The notes: a model not told the origin generated them from the sequence alone. A stretch of 63,360 nucleotides of DNA from Streptomyces sp. T39 (GCF_008042045.1 NZ_RDBP01000015.1:1-63360); one strand, 5' to 3'. Shown: positions 25,016 to 34,495, counted from the stretch's first letter. Numbers and translations: made by a program.

Positions 25016-25351
25016 TCAGTCCTGCCCGCGCTGGATCGCTTCCGCGATCCGCTTGATCCGGTGCAGCCGGGCGTCCCAGGCGGCCCCGACCGAGGTCAGT
25101 TGGGCGACGGCGCGTGCGAGCTGGGCCTCGTCCACCTCGTAGCGGCGCTCGCGGCCGGACGGCGTGGCGCTGACGAGGCCGGCGCGGTCGAGCACGCCGA
25201 GATGCTTGGCCACGGCTTGCCGGGTCACCGGGAGCTGCCTGCTGAGTGTGGTGGCGGTTCCGCCGTTCTCCGCGAGCAGCAGGTCGAGCACCTGCCGGCG
25301 TATCGGGTCTCCGACCGCCGACCACAGCTCGTCGTCGACGGCGCTGCTCAT
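25016..25351 (-). CDS. ArsR-family transcriptional regulator
   Basis: A 111-residue winged-helix repressor: ELWSAVGDPIRRQVLDLLLA, recognition helix LPVTRQAVAKHLGVLDRAGLV and wing SGRERRYEVDE. It has no metal-binding CxC, so it is of the group paired with SRPBCC proteins rather than a metal sensor. ATG 25351 overlaps the upstream SRPBCC stop as ATGA, so the two are translationally coupled. Twin GCAACC palindromes upstream of the operon are its probable operators. Confidence 0.93.
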   Translation of the reverse strand: MSSAVDDELWSAVGDPIRRQVLDLLLAENGGTATTLSRQLPVTRQAVAKHLGVLDRAGLVSATPSGRERRYEVDEAQLARAVAQLTSVGAAWDARLHRIKRIAEAIQRGQD

Positions 25352-25806
25352 CGCACCGCCGCCTTGGCCGCGTAGTCGACGAGCCGGGGCAGGAAGTGGT
25401 CCCAGCCACTGGCGTGGTCCCGGTACGCCTGCTCGAGCACGGCGGCCTCCCAGCCCCGCTCGCGGAAGCCCGACTCGGAGAACCGCAGCAGGGTGCCCTC
25501 GCCGACGGCTTCGAGGTCGAACGTCACCAGCAGCGAGTTGCCGGGCCCGGCGGTCGCTCCGTCCTCGCAGACCCATCGGAACGAGAACCGCCGCGGCGGG
25601 TCGGCCTCCACGACGGTCAGCACTTCGGACTTGGCCTCCGGCCCGCTGCCGAAGGTCACCGTTCCGGTGCCGCCCGGTACCGGCGCCTCCAGCTCCGCCT
25701 CGTCGGGCCACCATTCCCGCAGATGCTCCGGCCTGCTGATCACCTGGTAGACCACCTCGGGTGTGGCCTCGATGCGGATCTCCCGCGAGACACTGCCGAA
25801 TTCCAT
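25348..25806 (-). CDS. SRPBCC/AHSA1 domain protein, first gene of ArsR operon
   Basis: A 152-residue START-like protein: VSREIRIEATPEVVYQVISR, HLREWWPDEAE, PRRFSFRWV, and SESGFRERGWEAAVLEQAY ending WDHFLPRLVDYAA. It is paralogous in fold to the third gene of the operon but distinct in sequence. ATG 25806 lies 21 bp from the nearer palindrome. The cotranscription order is this gene, arsR, second SRPBCC. Confidence 0.88.
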   Translation of the reverse strand: MEFGSVSREIRIEATPEVVYQVISRPEHLREWWPDEAELEAPVPGGTGTVTFGSGPEAKSEVLTVVEADPPRRFSFRWVCEDGATAGPGNSLLVTFDLEAVGEGTLLRFSESGFRERGWEAAVLEQAYRDHASGWDHFLPRLVDYAAKAAVR

Positions 25807-25826
25807 TGTTCCGCTCCCGCCATCAC

Positions 25827-25841
25827 GCAACCTTTGGTTGC
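25827..25841 (-). promoter_or_regulatory. ArsR-type operator, perfect palindrome
   Basis: GCAACCTTTGGTTGC, a perfect 6-3-6 inverted repeat, 21 bp before the operon start. It probably covers the promoter or leader, and autorepression by the operon's ArsR is inferred. Confidence 0.75.
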
Positions 25842-25871
25842 TCATGACTCTACGACGGCCCGACCCGATGT

Positions 25872-25886
25872 GCAACCTTTCCTTGC
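25872..25886 (-). promoter_or_regulatory. Second ArsR-type operator, degenerate
   Basis: GCAACCTTTCCTTGC repeats the first nine bases of the neighbouring palindrome and keeps GCAA/TTGC ends. The centres are 45 bp apart, close to four helical turns. Confidence 0.6.
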
Positions 25887-26109
25887 GCGTGCTGGTGGGC
25901 TGCCCCGGAAGCCGGGGCGCACGGGGCTGCTTCCGGCGGGCCGTGTGCCGGCACGGGCCACGGGACGCCGACACGCCGCCCCGGTCGGCCCCGTGACTCC
26001 CGGCATGCAGCCGGGTAGCGTCTCCTGCGCTTCATGCGTGATCCAACTCGTATGCCCCGAGGCGCAGTTACGATCGGGGAACGTCATGCCGCCGTCGGAG
26101 GGTCAAGCC

Positions 26110-26487
26110 ATGTACACAGTCGACGTGCCGCTGGGGAGCGACGGCCGGGTCGTACGAGTGCAGGTGAACGACGCCGGGGAGGACGTCGTGCGCGTCGGAC
26201 GCGGCAGTCGTGCCGTCGTCCGGGCCGAGCAGTCCCTGGAACACATGCTGGATGTCGTACGGCCGGTCGCGGACGCTTTCGTCGGCCGCTGCCGTGGCAT
26301 GCTCCGGCCGCCCGACGAGGCGACGCTCGAATTCGGCATGTCGCTCTCCGCCGACGCGAAGATCCTCGTCGCGGGCTCCTCCGCGGAGGCCAACTTCTCC
26401 GTCAGCCTCACCTGGCACAACAGCACCGCCGACACGGACGCGGCGCCGGCGACCGCGCCCGCGCCCGGCCCGGAGTCCGCGGGCTGA
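26110..26487 (+). CDS. Trypco1-like (CU044_2847-type) trypsin-co-occurring protein
   Basis: A 125-residue protein: a strand-rich first half (YTVDVPLGSDGRVVRVQVND), a helix LEHMLDVVRPVADAFVGR, and the closing strands TLEFGMSLSADAKILVAGSS and ANFSVSLTWHN that typify trypsin-co-occurring domain 1. A flexible Ala/Pro tail follows. In predicted actinobacterial conflict systems these domains are coupled to trypsin-like proteases fused to STAND NTPases, which is exactly the next gene 110 bp downstream. ATG 26110 is used. The molecular role is unproven, perhaps a regulatory partner or effector adaptor. Confidence 0.83.
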   Translation: MYTVDVPLGSDGRVVRVQVNDAGEDVVRVGRGSRAVVRAEQSLEHMLDVVRPVADAFVGRCRGMLRPPDEATLEFGMSLSADAKILVAGSSAEANFSVSLTWHNSTADTDAAPATAPAPGPESAG

Positions 26488-26597
26488 GGCCGTGCGGGGC
26501 AGCCCCGCCGCCGGAGGGGTCCCCGCAGGGCGGGCCGGGACGCACCCTCGCACTGCCGGCACCCTGACGCTCCCCATCGCCGCATCGAGGAGGCCCC

Positions 26598-29500
26598 GTG
26601 TACGACCAGGACGGCTCCGGCCGAACCGCGGCCGGGGCCGGTCACGGCGGGCAGGAGGACGCCGACGCCGTCCTCGCCGCCGGGACGGTCCGGCTCCGTG
26701 ACGGGCACGGCGACTCCGCCGGAACCGGATTCCTCGTCGGCGACGGGCTCGTCCTCACGTGCGCCCATGTGGTGTGCGACGCGCTCGGTGAACCCCGCGA
26801 CACCGAGGAGCTCCCCGCGGCCCGCGTCACCGTCGACATGCCGCTCCTCGCCGGGCCGACGACCCCGGGGCACGGCATCGAGGCGGAAGTGGTGCACTGG
26901 GTGCCGATCCGGGAGGACCGGAGCGGCGATGTGGCCGTGCTCCGGCTGCTCGCACCGGCCCCGCGGGCACGGCCGCTGCCGACCAGCCTGTCCCGGCGTC
27001 TGTGGGAGCACGGGTCCCGCATCGTCGGCTTCACCGGTCGCTCGGACCGGCCCGTGTGGCAGCGGGGCAGTCTCCTCGGCTCCGCCGGGAAGGGCTGGGT
27101 GCAGCTGTCCCGGGCCGACGGGCAGACGGTGCGTGTCAGCGGCGGTTTCAGCGGCAGCCCGGTCTGGGACAACGCTCTCGGCGCCGTCGTCGGCATGATC
27201 GTGGCCGCGGAACCGGTACGGGACGACCAGCAGGCGTACATGCTGCACCTGGGGGCGCTCGCCGACGAGATCCCCGCCCTCACCGAGGTGTTCCGGGCCC
27301 CTTCGCCCTTCCGTGGCCTGGAGCCCTACCGCGAGGAGGACGCCGGGGTCTTCTTCGGCCGCGAGGAGGACGCGGAGACCGTGATCACCGCACTGCGCGG
27401 TGACCGTGCGGTGGTGACGCTGTGCGGGCCGTCGGGGTGCGGCAAGTCCTCGCTCGCCCTCGCGGGCGTGGTGCCCGTCATGCGCGGTCCCGGCCGCGAG
27501 GTGGTGGTCGTCCACTGCGGCCGCACCTCCCGTCCCGTGAGCGCCCTGGCCGTCGAACTTCTCGGACTGGCTCGCCGCACGGGGTCCGGTCCGCCGCGCG
27601 CCCTCGGCGTCGAGCGGGTCGTCGCCTGGCTGGCCGGTGCGGGCCTCGCGGACACCGTCCACCGGCTCACCGGCTCCGCCACCACCGACCTCCTTGTCGT
27701 GCTGGACCAGGCCGAGGCCCTGCTCGACCTGCCCGCGGGGGACCTCACGGCCCTCTTGTCGGTGGTGTTCCCCGCTCGGCGCACCGCCGGGATGCGGGTG
27801 CTGCTCACCTTGCGCGCCGACTTCATCGACGCCGCCCTCAGCGACGAGCACCTCGGGCCGGTGCTGAAACGGGGAGTGGTCCTGCCGCTGACCCCGATGA
27901 CCCGGGCGCAGCTCCATGCCGTCATCACTCACCCGGTGGACCGCGTGCCCGGTGTCTCCTACGAGCCGGGGCTGGCCCGCCGCATCCTCGAGGACGCGGG
28001 CGGTGAGCCCGGCGCCCTTCCCCTCCTCGGCTTCGTCCTGCGGCACCTGTGGGAGGAACAGTCGGGCGGTCGCCTGAGGGTCGAGGCGTACGAGAGAGCC
28101 GGCGGCGTCTCCGGTGCGCTGCGCAGTCACGCACAGGAGGCCTGGCGGAGGCACGTCCTGTCCGGGACCGGTTCCCTCGGCTCGGCGGGCACACAGGAGA
28201 GCGTCGACCCGGCCGAAGCCGTCAGGCACGCGCGGCGGCTCCTCGCCGGCCTGGTGCGGGTGGTGCCGGGCAGTGGCGCCCCCGCGCTGCGGCGGGTGCT
28301 GACCCGCACGGAGGCCGGCGAACAGCGCTGGCGCCTGGCCGTCCTGTTCGCAGGGAAGGACGAGCGTCTGCTGGTGCTCCATGGCGGGGCCGGCGTGCCG
28401 GAGAGTGTGGAGCTCGCCCATGAAGCCCTGATCACGGCCTGGCCGACGCTGGCCGACGTGGTGCGCGAGGACCGGGACTTCCTCGCCGCGCGGGCGGAGG
28501 TGCAGCACGACCGGGAACGCTGGGAGAGCACGGGGCGTGCTGACGAGCTCCTGCCGCGGGGGGCGCACCTCGGTTCCCTCCGGAGCCGTCTCGCGGGCCG
28601 CACCGACGAACTGACGGCGGCGGAGACCGAGCTCCTCGATCTTGCGGTCCGGCAACAGCACACGGTGCAGCAACAGCGCCGTGTCCGGCAGCGGCACATC
28701 CGGCTGGCCTGGGCCGCCGCCGCGCTCGCTCTCGCGCTCATCGCCGCCCTGGGGGTGTTCTTCGTCCTGGAGTCCCGGGTGAGCGAGGAGCGGGCAGCGG
28801 AGGGGCGGTCCAGAACCCTGGCGGTGCAGGCGGACGAACTGGCCGAGACCAATCCCGCCCACGCCGCGCTGGCCGCGATAGCGGGCTACGACACGTCACC
28901 GACGCAGGAGGCGCGCAACGCACTGATGCGACGGTACTCGGAGACGATGAAGGCGAGTTGGGTCCTGTCCGGACTGGATTCGGACATCGACCAGGCGAGT
29001 ATGAGCGCGGACGGCAAGGTGACCCTGGTGACCACGGTGGGCGGCCGTGCGACCCTGTTCGTCCGCTCCGACGACGGACGGGTGCGACAGGAGAACCTGC
29101 GGCTGGGCCGGAAGATCCGCAACCCCCAGGTGAGCGGCGACGGCCGCAGAATCGCCTACCTGCGCGAGGCCGACGGGCTCCTCGCCTGGCACGAGGTGAC
29201 CGCTTCCGCCGAGCCCCTGGCCGGCCCGGCTCATCCGCTCCGGCACGAGCAGGCGCGGAACGAGGACGGCACCGTCCTCGCCGTCAAGGCATCCCGTTTC
29301 TCGCCTGATTCGCGGTATCTGGTGGAAGCCTCCCGGGTGCCCGACGGCCTGCCGCTCCTGGTGTGGGACCTCTCCAGCGGCCGCTCGCACCGGGTGCCGG
29401 GGAACATCACCGACGTCCGCTGGATCTGGTTCGGCCCCGACAACGGCACCCTGGTCGCGTGGAAGGGCCTCCGATTGCGGGACGAGCGAACCTCCCTGTT

Positions 29501-30992
29501 CGCCATTGATGTCGCCACCGGCTCCACCCGTGAACTGGCCGGTGACTTCGCCTCCGTTCCCGAGGTCTCCTGGGACGGGGGAACGGCTGTCGCGTGCCAG
29601 GAGATGCGGGAGAACACCTCTCGTTACCAGGCCGTCCGCGTGGCGGACGGGAGGGTGCTGCGCAGCCAGGAGCTGAAGCAGCCGTGCCGGAAAGCGGAGT
29701 TCGACACAACCAGCCGCTACTTCGCCGTCGAGGGCGAAGCGAGTGCCTGGTCCCTTGTCGTGGTCCACGGTGACGAGGCACCGCAACGGCTGGTGCCCCG
29801 CCGGCGCCTCTCCACCTCGATCGGGGTCGAACGCCTGCCCGTCCTGATGTCCGGGTCGGACGTCGTGATGCCGTTCGCCGAGGGCCGTGCCGTCACGGGC
29901 GTCGGCATGTCCCTCGGTCCCTCCAGGCCGGCGTACGGATATCCGGCGCTGCTCGGTGACGGTGGTCGGATGCTCGTCCGCACCGACGGCGGCAGCGTGC
30001 TGCGCATCGTGGAGACCCGTCCCGGGGCCCGTACCCTCGCCCGGGCACGGACGCCCGGTGCACCACCCCCCGAGGAGCAGCCCCTCGTCACCGACAAGGC
30101 CGAAACCCTGGTGGCGGACCTCTCGGACGGCAACAGGGTCACGATCCGCGCCCTGCCCAGTCTGCGGCGGATCAGCCAATTCGCCGTGTCCGCCCCGCCT
30201 CTCGACAAGGAGACCGGAGAACCGGGCACGATCGACATCATGTTCCGGAGCGACGACGAGGTGGTCACCCTGTCGGGCTCGGTCCTCGAGTACTGGGACG
30301 CACGGCAAGGGCGCCGCCTCTCGTCCGCCGTGAAACTCACCGGCCTCGGGCTCAGTACCGCCGAGGACCCGTTCTTCACCATCGGGGCCCATCCCGATCC
30401 GGCACATGTCACGGTGAGCGTGCAGGGAGAACCCGACGTCCACACCGTCGACCTGCGCACGGGACGTGAGGACGGGAAGCAGCTCGTCAGTCTCGCCGAT
30501 GACCTGCTCACCGCGGAGTACCTGCCGGACACGCGCTACATGGCGGTGCTCACCACCGGCAGGATCGTCGAACTCTGGTCGGTGCGGAACCGGTCGGCGC
30601 CGAAGAAGGTGCTGGGGCCGTTCGGACCGCTCGAACCCCATCGCTGGACCATGGGAACCTCCGGGGGATCCGGCTTCTTCCTCGCCTACGAGAACATCAT
30701 GGTCCGTCTCAGGGCCGACGATCCCGAGTACCGGGACACCTTGGTGTTCTCACAGGTCCAGCGATTCCTGGACGCCACCCAGGACGGCAGGAGCCTGCTG
30801 AGCATGCCGGTGGAGGGCGAGCTGGAGGACCCGTCCGACCCGGGGGGCAGGCCGACGCTCTTCCGGATCGATCCCGCGCTCTGGAAGAGGCACCTGTGCA
30901 AGGTCGTCGGCCGCGATCTCACACCCGACGAACGCACGTCGCTGTCCGCAGAGTTGCCGGAGAGGATCTGCCCCGACCCGGCGCAGGACTGA
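26598..30992 (+). CDS. Trypsin-like protease / nSTAND NTPase / TM / beta-propeller protein
   Basis: A 1464-residue protein. Residues 25-215 are a trypsin-like protease with a full triad: His57 (LTCAHVV), Asp111 (GDVAVLRLL), Ser185 (GGFSGSP). PFRGLEPY and FFGRE (about 237-256) open an nSTAND1 NTPase with Walker A GPSGCGKSS (277-285) and Walker B LLVVLDQAE (about 365-373), followed by winged-helix/helical parts with ELAHEALITAWPTL. A transmembrane helix lies at about 701-724. Residues 760-1464 are repeated WD40-like strands (SPDSRYLVEAS, ATGSTREL). GAGGAGG sets GTG 26598. It reads as a membrane-anchored sensor-switch-protease of the predicted bacterial immunity class. Confidence 0.92.
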   Translation: MYDQDGSGRTAAGAGHGGQEDADAVLAAGTVRLRDGHGDSAGTGFLVGDGLVLTCAHVVCDALGEPRDTEELPAARVTVDMPLLAGPTTPGHGIEAEVVHWVPIREDRSGDVAVLRLLAPAPRARPLPTSLSRRLWEHGSRIVGFTGRSDRPVWQRGSLLGSAGKGWVQLSRADGQTVRVSGGFSGSPVWDNALGAVVGMIVAAEPVRDDQQAYMLHLGALADEIPALTEVFRAPSPFRGLEPYREEDAGVFFGREEDAETVITALRGDRAVVTLCGPSGCGKSSLALAGVVPVMRGPGREVVVVHCGRTSRPVSALAVELLGLARRTGSGPPRALGVERVVAWLAGAGLADTVHRLTGSATTDLLVVLDQAEALLDLPAGDLTALLSVVFPARRTAGMRVLLTLRADFIDAALSDEHLGPVLKRGVVLPLTPMTRAQLHAVITHPVDRVPGVSYEPGLARRILEDAGGEPGALPLLGFVLRHLWEEQSGGRLRVEAYERAGGVSGALRSHAQEAWRRHVLSGTGSLGSAGTQESVDPAEAVRHARRLLAGLVRVVPGSGAPALRRVLTRTEAGEQRWRLAVLFAGKDERLLVLHGGAGVPESVELAHEALITAWPTLADVVREDRDFLAARAEVQHDRERWESTGRADELLPRGAHLGSLRSRLAGRTDELTAAETELLDLAVRQQHTVQQQRRVRQRHIRLAWAAAALALALIAALGVFFVLESRVSEERAAEGRSRTLAVQADELAETNPAHAALAAIAGYDTSPTQEARNALMRRYSETMKASWVLSGLDSDIDQASMSADGKVTLVTTVGGRATLFVRSDDGRVRQENLRLGRKIRNPQVSGDGRRIAYLREADGLLAWHEVTASAEPLAGPAHPLRHEQARNEDGTVLAVKASRFSPDSRYLVEASRVPDGLPLLVWDLSSGRSHRVPGNITDVRWIWFGPDNGTLVAWKGLRLRDERTSLFAIDVATGSTRELAGDFASVPEVSWDGGTAVACQEMRENTSRYQAVRVADGRVLRSQELKQPCRKAEFDTTSRYFAVEGEASAWSLVVVHGDEAPQRLVPRRRLSTSIGVERLPVLMSGSDVVMPFAEGRAVTGVGMSLGPSRPAYGYPALLGDGGRMLVRTDGGSVLRIVETRPGARTLARARTPGAPPPEEQPLVTDKAETLVADLSDGNRVTIRALPSLRRISQFAVSAPPLDKETGEPGTIDIMFRSDDEVVTLSGSVLEYWDARQGRRLSSAVKLTGLGLSTAEDPFFTIGAHPDPAHVTVSVQGEPDVHTVDLRTGREDGKQLVSLADDLLTAEYLPDTRYMAVLTTGRIVELWSVRNRSAPKKVLGPFGPLEPHRWTMGTSGGSGFFLAYENIMVRLRADDPEYRDTLVFSQVQRFLDATQDGRSLLSMPVEGELEDPSDPGGRPTLFRIDPALWKRHLCKVVGRDLTPDERTSLSAELPERICPDPAQD

Positions 30993-31163
30993 GGCCGGAC
31001 GTACTGTGCGCAGTGGGCGGATCCGAGGCCGGCGCGTCGATGTGCCGCAGGTGATCCGAGCCGGCGGGCGCACCGGCAGAGGCGGGGCCCACGGACGCGG
31101 GACGGTCGTCAGGCTCGCCGGGTCGACTCCCACCGGCGGCCCGGCGGCCCGGCGGCTGCGTGC

Positions 31164-32015
31164 TCAGGGCTGCTTCAGCAGCACGGCGCGGGTGTAGAGC
31201 AGGTCGAAGCCCCGTCGTTGTGCGTTGTGCTGGGACCGGGATCCCGGCTGCGTGGTGATGACCGCGACGTCGCAGCCGGCGGCCGCGGCGTCGCGGAGCC
31301 GGGCCGAGAGCAGGGCGGTCTGGACTCCACGACGGCGGCGAGCGGGCGCGGTCGCCGCCCCGGTGAGCTGGGCGACGCCATCTGCCATGCGGAGGCCGGC
31401 GCCACCTGCGACGTCCCCGTCGAGCACGGCGACGTAGCGCACGATGCCGGCTGCCGCCGCCAGGTCGCGCACGGCACTCGCGATGACCTCACGGGGAAAC
31501 TCCTCGTGCGAGGGAACGCCCTGCGTGTCGGGGTGAGCGAAGCCCTCCGCGACGACGTCGAGCCACGGCTCGAACTCGTCGTCACCGCTCGGCCGGACCT
31601 CGACCCCGCGGGGAGTGACCAGCTCGTGCCCACCACCGAGGGACAGGCCGAGCACGTTCTCGAACGACGCGAGCCGATAGCCTCGTTCGGTCAGGAGGGC
31701 GCCGATCCCGGGGTCGGCGAGGTGCGCCAGCTCGATCTGCACCGGGGCGCCGCGGTCCGCGAAGGCCTTTTCCACGTCGTCGAGCTCGGTCTCGCTCGGC
31801 ACGCCGCCGAAGCCGAGCCCTGCGACCTTGTTCAGCGGTGAGCCCTCTTCCGCGTAGCTCGCCACTCCCCCGGCGAGGGGAAGCACGAACCCCGCCCGGC
31901 CCGCGTCACGACGCTGTGCGGCCTCGCTGCCCTTGGTGATGAGCTGTGTCTCGGCCCGCTCGATACGCGCGGCGAGAGCGGTGTCGCAGAAAAGGGACAC
32001 TCGGTTGGCGTTCAT
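31164..32015 (-). CDS. GNAT acetyltransferase
   Basis: A 283-residue protein. The N-terminal half is a degenerate GNAT-like or accessory domain (LAGGVASYAEEGSPLNKVAGLGFGG). The C-terminal half has the acetyl-CoA motif APARRRRGVQTALLSARL (about 227-244) and ends with SQHNAQRRGFDLLYTRAVL, the usual N..A...GF element. ATG 32015 opens MNANRVSLFCDTALA. It faces the sigma-like gene across 105 bp. The substrate is unknown. Confidence 0.88.
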   Translation of the reverse strand: MNANRVSLFCDTALAARIERAETQLITKGSEAAQRRDAGRAGFVLPLAGGVASYAEEGSPLNKVAGLGFGGVPSETELDDVEKAFADRGAPVQIELAHLADPGIGALLTERGYRLASFENVLGLSLGGGHELVTPRGVEVRPSGDDEFEPWLDVVAEGFAHPDTQGVPSHEEFPREVIASAVRDLAAAAGIVRYVAVLDGDVAGGAGLRMADGVAQLTGAATAPARRRRGVQTALLSARLRDAAAAGCDVAVITTQPGSRSQHNAQRRGFDLLYTRAVLLKQP

Positions 32016-32120
32016 GCGCGGAGTGTATCGACGGAGCCCGGTCGGCGGCCCCCTGCGGAGCCTCTACCGTGAACTCCCACGGGTTGCACAAGTAGGGCCG
32101 AGGGAAAGTGAGTTGGGTCC

Positions 32121-33614
32121 ATGGCTACAGATCCGGCGGATGCGGTGCCCGTCAGCGGGGTCGGGTTCGGGGACTACTACCGGGCGCATGCGGGACCGCT
32201 CGTCGCCCTGTCGCTGCTGCGGGGCGCGGACCTGGTGGAGGCGGCTCGACTCGCCCAGGACGCGATGGCGGTGGCCCGGCGGTGGATGGACCTCGTGGGC
32301 ACGAACGCGGCCGTGGCCGCGAGGGACACCAGGGCCCCCGTGGTCACCGCACAGGCGCTGCGGTCCTGGACGTGCCGGATGACCGTCGGCGGCGGCTGCG
32401 GAATATGCCGTCCCGCGCACGGGACGGTGCCCGCCCTCCTGGGGAGGGGCAGCACCGACGCCCTGGTGCAGGCCCGGACGGTGGTGGCACTCGCCCCGCT
32501 CGCAGAGTTGAACGAGCGCCAGCTGAACGTCACAGCCTTCCGGTTGGCCGGCTGTGCGCCGGGAGCGATCGGGTACGAGCTGGGCCTGTCCGTCCCGAAG
32601 GTCCACCGCACCCTGCGCCATGTCGGCAAGCTGCTCGAAGACCCGGCGGGGGCACGGCGGGCCGGAGGTGCCGAGACGCCGGGAGGGACCGAGGGGGCCG
32701 GGGCGGCCGGGGGGTCCGCGGAGGCGGACGTCAGGTGCGCGGAGCTGCTCGGCGAGCTGACCGCCGCGCTGGATCCCGTACTCGACCTGCGGGCCGGGCT
32801 GGACGAGGTGAGCTGCGCCATCGGTGCGGACGGGACCACCGCTCTCCGCGCCCCCGTACCGCCGCTGTGGAACCTCGGCCCTGCGCTCCCCGTGCCGCCC
32901 TTCGGCGCACCGGTGCTGCGCTCCTTCGCCGAGCCGACGCCGTCCGGGGTACGGGCGTACGCGGCCGGCCTCGCCCGGTGCGGCGCCCAGGAACGCGAGG
33001 CTGCGCGCGGCGGGTTTCCCGCGGTCGAGCTGGCGGCCGTACGGCTCGGAGCGGTGTTCGCGCTGCAGCTGGAGCGATTCCGGCGGGAGGCCGAAAGGTC
33101 CGGGACACGGGCCGCCCGGGACGAGTTCCCGGCGGAGGACGCCCGGGCGTTCGCGGTCGCACTGGCACAGGACGCCGCGCTCGCCGCGCCGATGTTCGAC
33201 GCGGTGGAGGACCTCGGCGTCGCACGCCGCCTCGGCTTCCTGGCGGGAAGCCTCGCCCATGACGGCCCCTGGACGAACGAGGTCTCCTACGACGGGATCG
33301 AAGCGTCCCTCGCCCTGGCGCAGTTCCGGCGCGCGGCGGTGCGGGCGGCGCTGCGCGCGTCGCACCGGCCCGGTGCGGACACCTCCCCTCGGTCCGGCGG
33401 CTCGCTCGCCGACGCCCTCACGCAGTCCCTGAGCAACGCCCACCGGATGATCCTCCAGCTCGGCGAGCTCAACAGCGACCTGTCGCGTGCCGAGTCGACC
33501 CTGCCTGACGGCTACTACGTCGACATGACCCGGGACTTCGACCTCCACCAGAGCTTCCATGCGGACCTGGCCCTCGGCGTCGACGCCGTCCGGGATGCCC
33601 TGTCGCAGCCCTGA
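32121..33614 (+). CDS. Sigma-70-like protein with long C-terminal extension
   Basis: A 497-residue protein. Residues 15-60 (FGDYYRAHAGPLVALSLLRG, then AARLAQDAMAVARRWM) resemble sigma region 2, and residues 128-177 (LAELNERQLNVTAFRLAGCA, IGYELGLSVPKVHRTLRHVG) resemble the region-4 helix-turn-helix of ECF sigma factors. Between them is a Cys-containing stretch (GGGCGICRPAHG). The remaining 300 residues are helical, unrecognised, and contain a Gly/Ala linker (about 178-205). It may be an ECF-like regulator with its own sensor domain, or a protein that only borrowed the DNA-binding parts. ATG 32121 has a weak ribosome-binding site. Confidence 0.68.
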   Translation: MATDPADAVPVSGVGFGDYYRAHAGPLVALSLLRGADLVEAARLAQDAMAVARRWMDLVGTNAAVAARDTRAPVVTAQALRSWTCRMTVGGGCGICRPAHGTVPALLGRGSTDALVQARTVVALAPLAELNERQLNVTAFRLAGCAPGAIGYELGLSVPKVHRTLRHVGKLLEDPAGARRAGGAETPGGTEGAGAAGGSAEADVRCAELLGELTAALDPVLDLRAGLDEVSCAIGADGTTALRAPVPPLWNLGPALPVPPFGAPVLRSFAEPTPSGVRAYAAGLARCGAQEREAARGGFPAVELAAVRLGAVFALQLERFRREAERSGTRAARDEFPAEDARAFAVALAQDAALAAPMFDAVEDLGVARRLGFLAGSLAHDGPWTNEVSYDGIEASLALAQFRRAAVRAALRASHRPGADTSPRSGGSLADALTQSLSNAHRMILQLGELNSDLSRAESTLPDGYYVDMTRDFDLHQSFHADLALGVDAVRDALSQP

Positions 33615-33742
33615 AGGGTGACGCGGAAGGCGGTGAAGGGCCGGTGCGAGGGTGCCGTCCACGATGTGCACTGTGCCTCCGGCGAACCGCCGGCGGGGCG
33701 GGAGCGCAGCCGGCGACAGGGCAGACGTCGCCCGCTCCGCCG

Positions 33743-34255
33743 CTATGCGCCGGTGGTGCCGTCCACGCGTTCCCGGACCAGGTCGGCGTGGCCGTTGTGG
33801 CGGGCGTACTCCTCGATCATGTGGACGTAGATCCAGCGGAGGCTGACGTCCTGCCCCATGAAACGGCCCGTATCGGACAGAGCGCGGCCCGCGCAGTGCT
33901 CGCGGGCGCGGGCGATCTCTGCGTGCCAGGTGGCGAGGGCGTCGCCCAGGGTGGCGCCCTCCGCCAGTTCGAAGCCGCCGTCGGGGGCGTCCGGGTCGGC
34001 ATGCGGGTCGTAGATGGGCGGAGCCTGTTCTCCGGCGAACACGCGCCGGAACCAGTTCCGCTCCACCTCTGCCATGTGTTGGACGAGGCCGGTCAAGGTG
34101 AAGCCGGACGGACGCACGGACGCGACAGCGGCCTGCTCGTCGTCCAGGCCCTCGCACTTCATGGCGAGCGTGACGCGATGAAAGTCGAGCCAGCTCTCGA
34201 GCGTGGTGCGCTCGTCGGCGTTCAGGGGCGGCACGGGACGTTCGAGGGCGCTCAT
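33743..34255 (-). CDS. DinB/DUF664 family protein
   Basis: A 170-residue four-helix protein: [40 protein letters not shown] and [20 protein letters not shown]. The histidines of [21 protein letters not shown] and GHAD are the metal-ligand positions of the DinB superfamily, many of which are mycothiol-dependent transferases in actinobacteria. ATG 34255 ([12 protein letters not shown]). It is transcribed away from the SRPBCC gene on the right. Confidence 0.9.
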   Translation of the reverse strand: MSALERPVPPLNADERTTLESWLDFHRVTLAMKCEGLDDEQAAVASVRPSGFTLTGLVQHMAEVERNWFRRVFAGEQAPPIYDPHADPDAPDGGFELAEGATLGDALATWHAEIARAREHCAGRALSDTGRFMGQDVSLRWIYVHMIEEYARHNGHADLVRERVDGTTGA

Positions 34256-34495
34256 CGGTCGATTATCACCACCGCCCGAAGCCCGCGGCGGTCGGGGGCC
34301 GCACAGCACGGCGAACGCCGCCCGATGCGGCGCCGGCAGGGCGGGAAGGGGTCTTCCGCGGTTTTCCACGGTTCTCCGCGCGTGAGGGGCACGGCCGCCC
34401 GGCGGGCAGGACCGACAGGCAGAGGCACCGGAGATACCCGTCGTGCGCCTCGCCACCCCGTACTTGACGGACACACGTTGTCCCCCGAGGAAATG

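Noticed and set aside
26103..28862. A 919-codon minus-strand frame opposite the trypsin-nSTAND gene
   Set aside because: The plus strand carries the full protease triad and Walker motifs in a 1464-codon frame; the reverse frame has no domain.
33644..34495. A long N-terminal extension of the SRPBCC protein at 34496
   Set aside because: The upstream part of the frame lies over the DinB gene on the other strand and an intergenic gap; GAGG before 34496 marks the real start.
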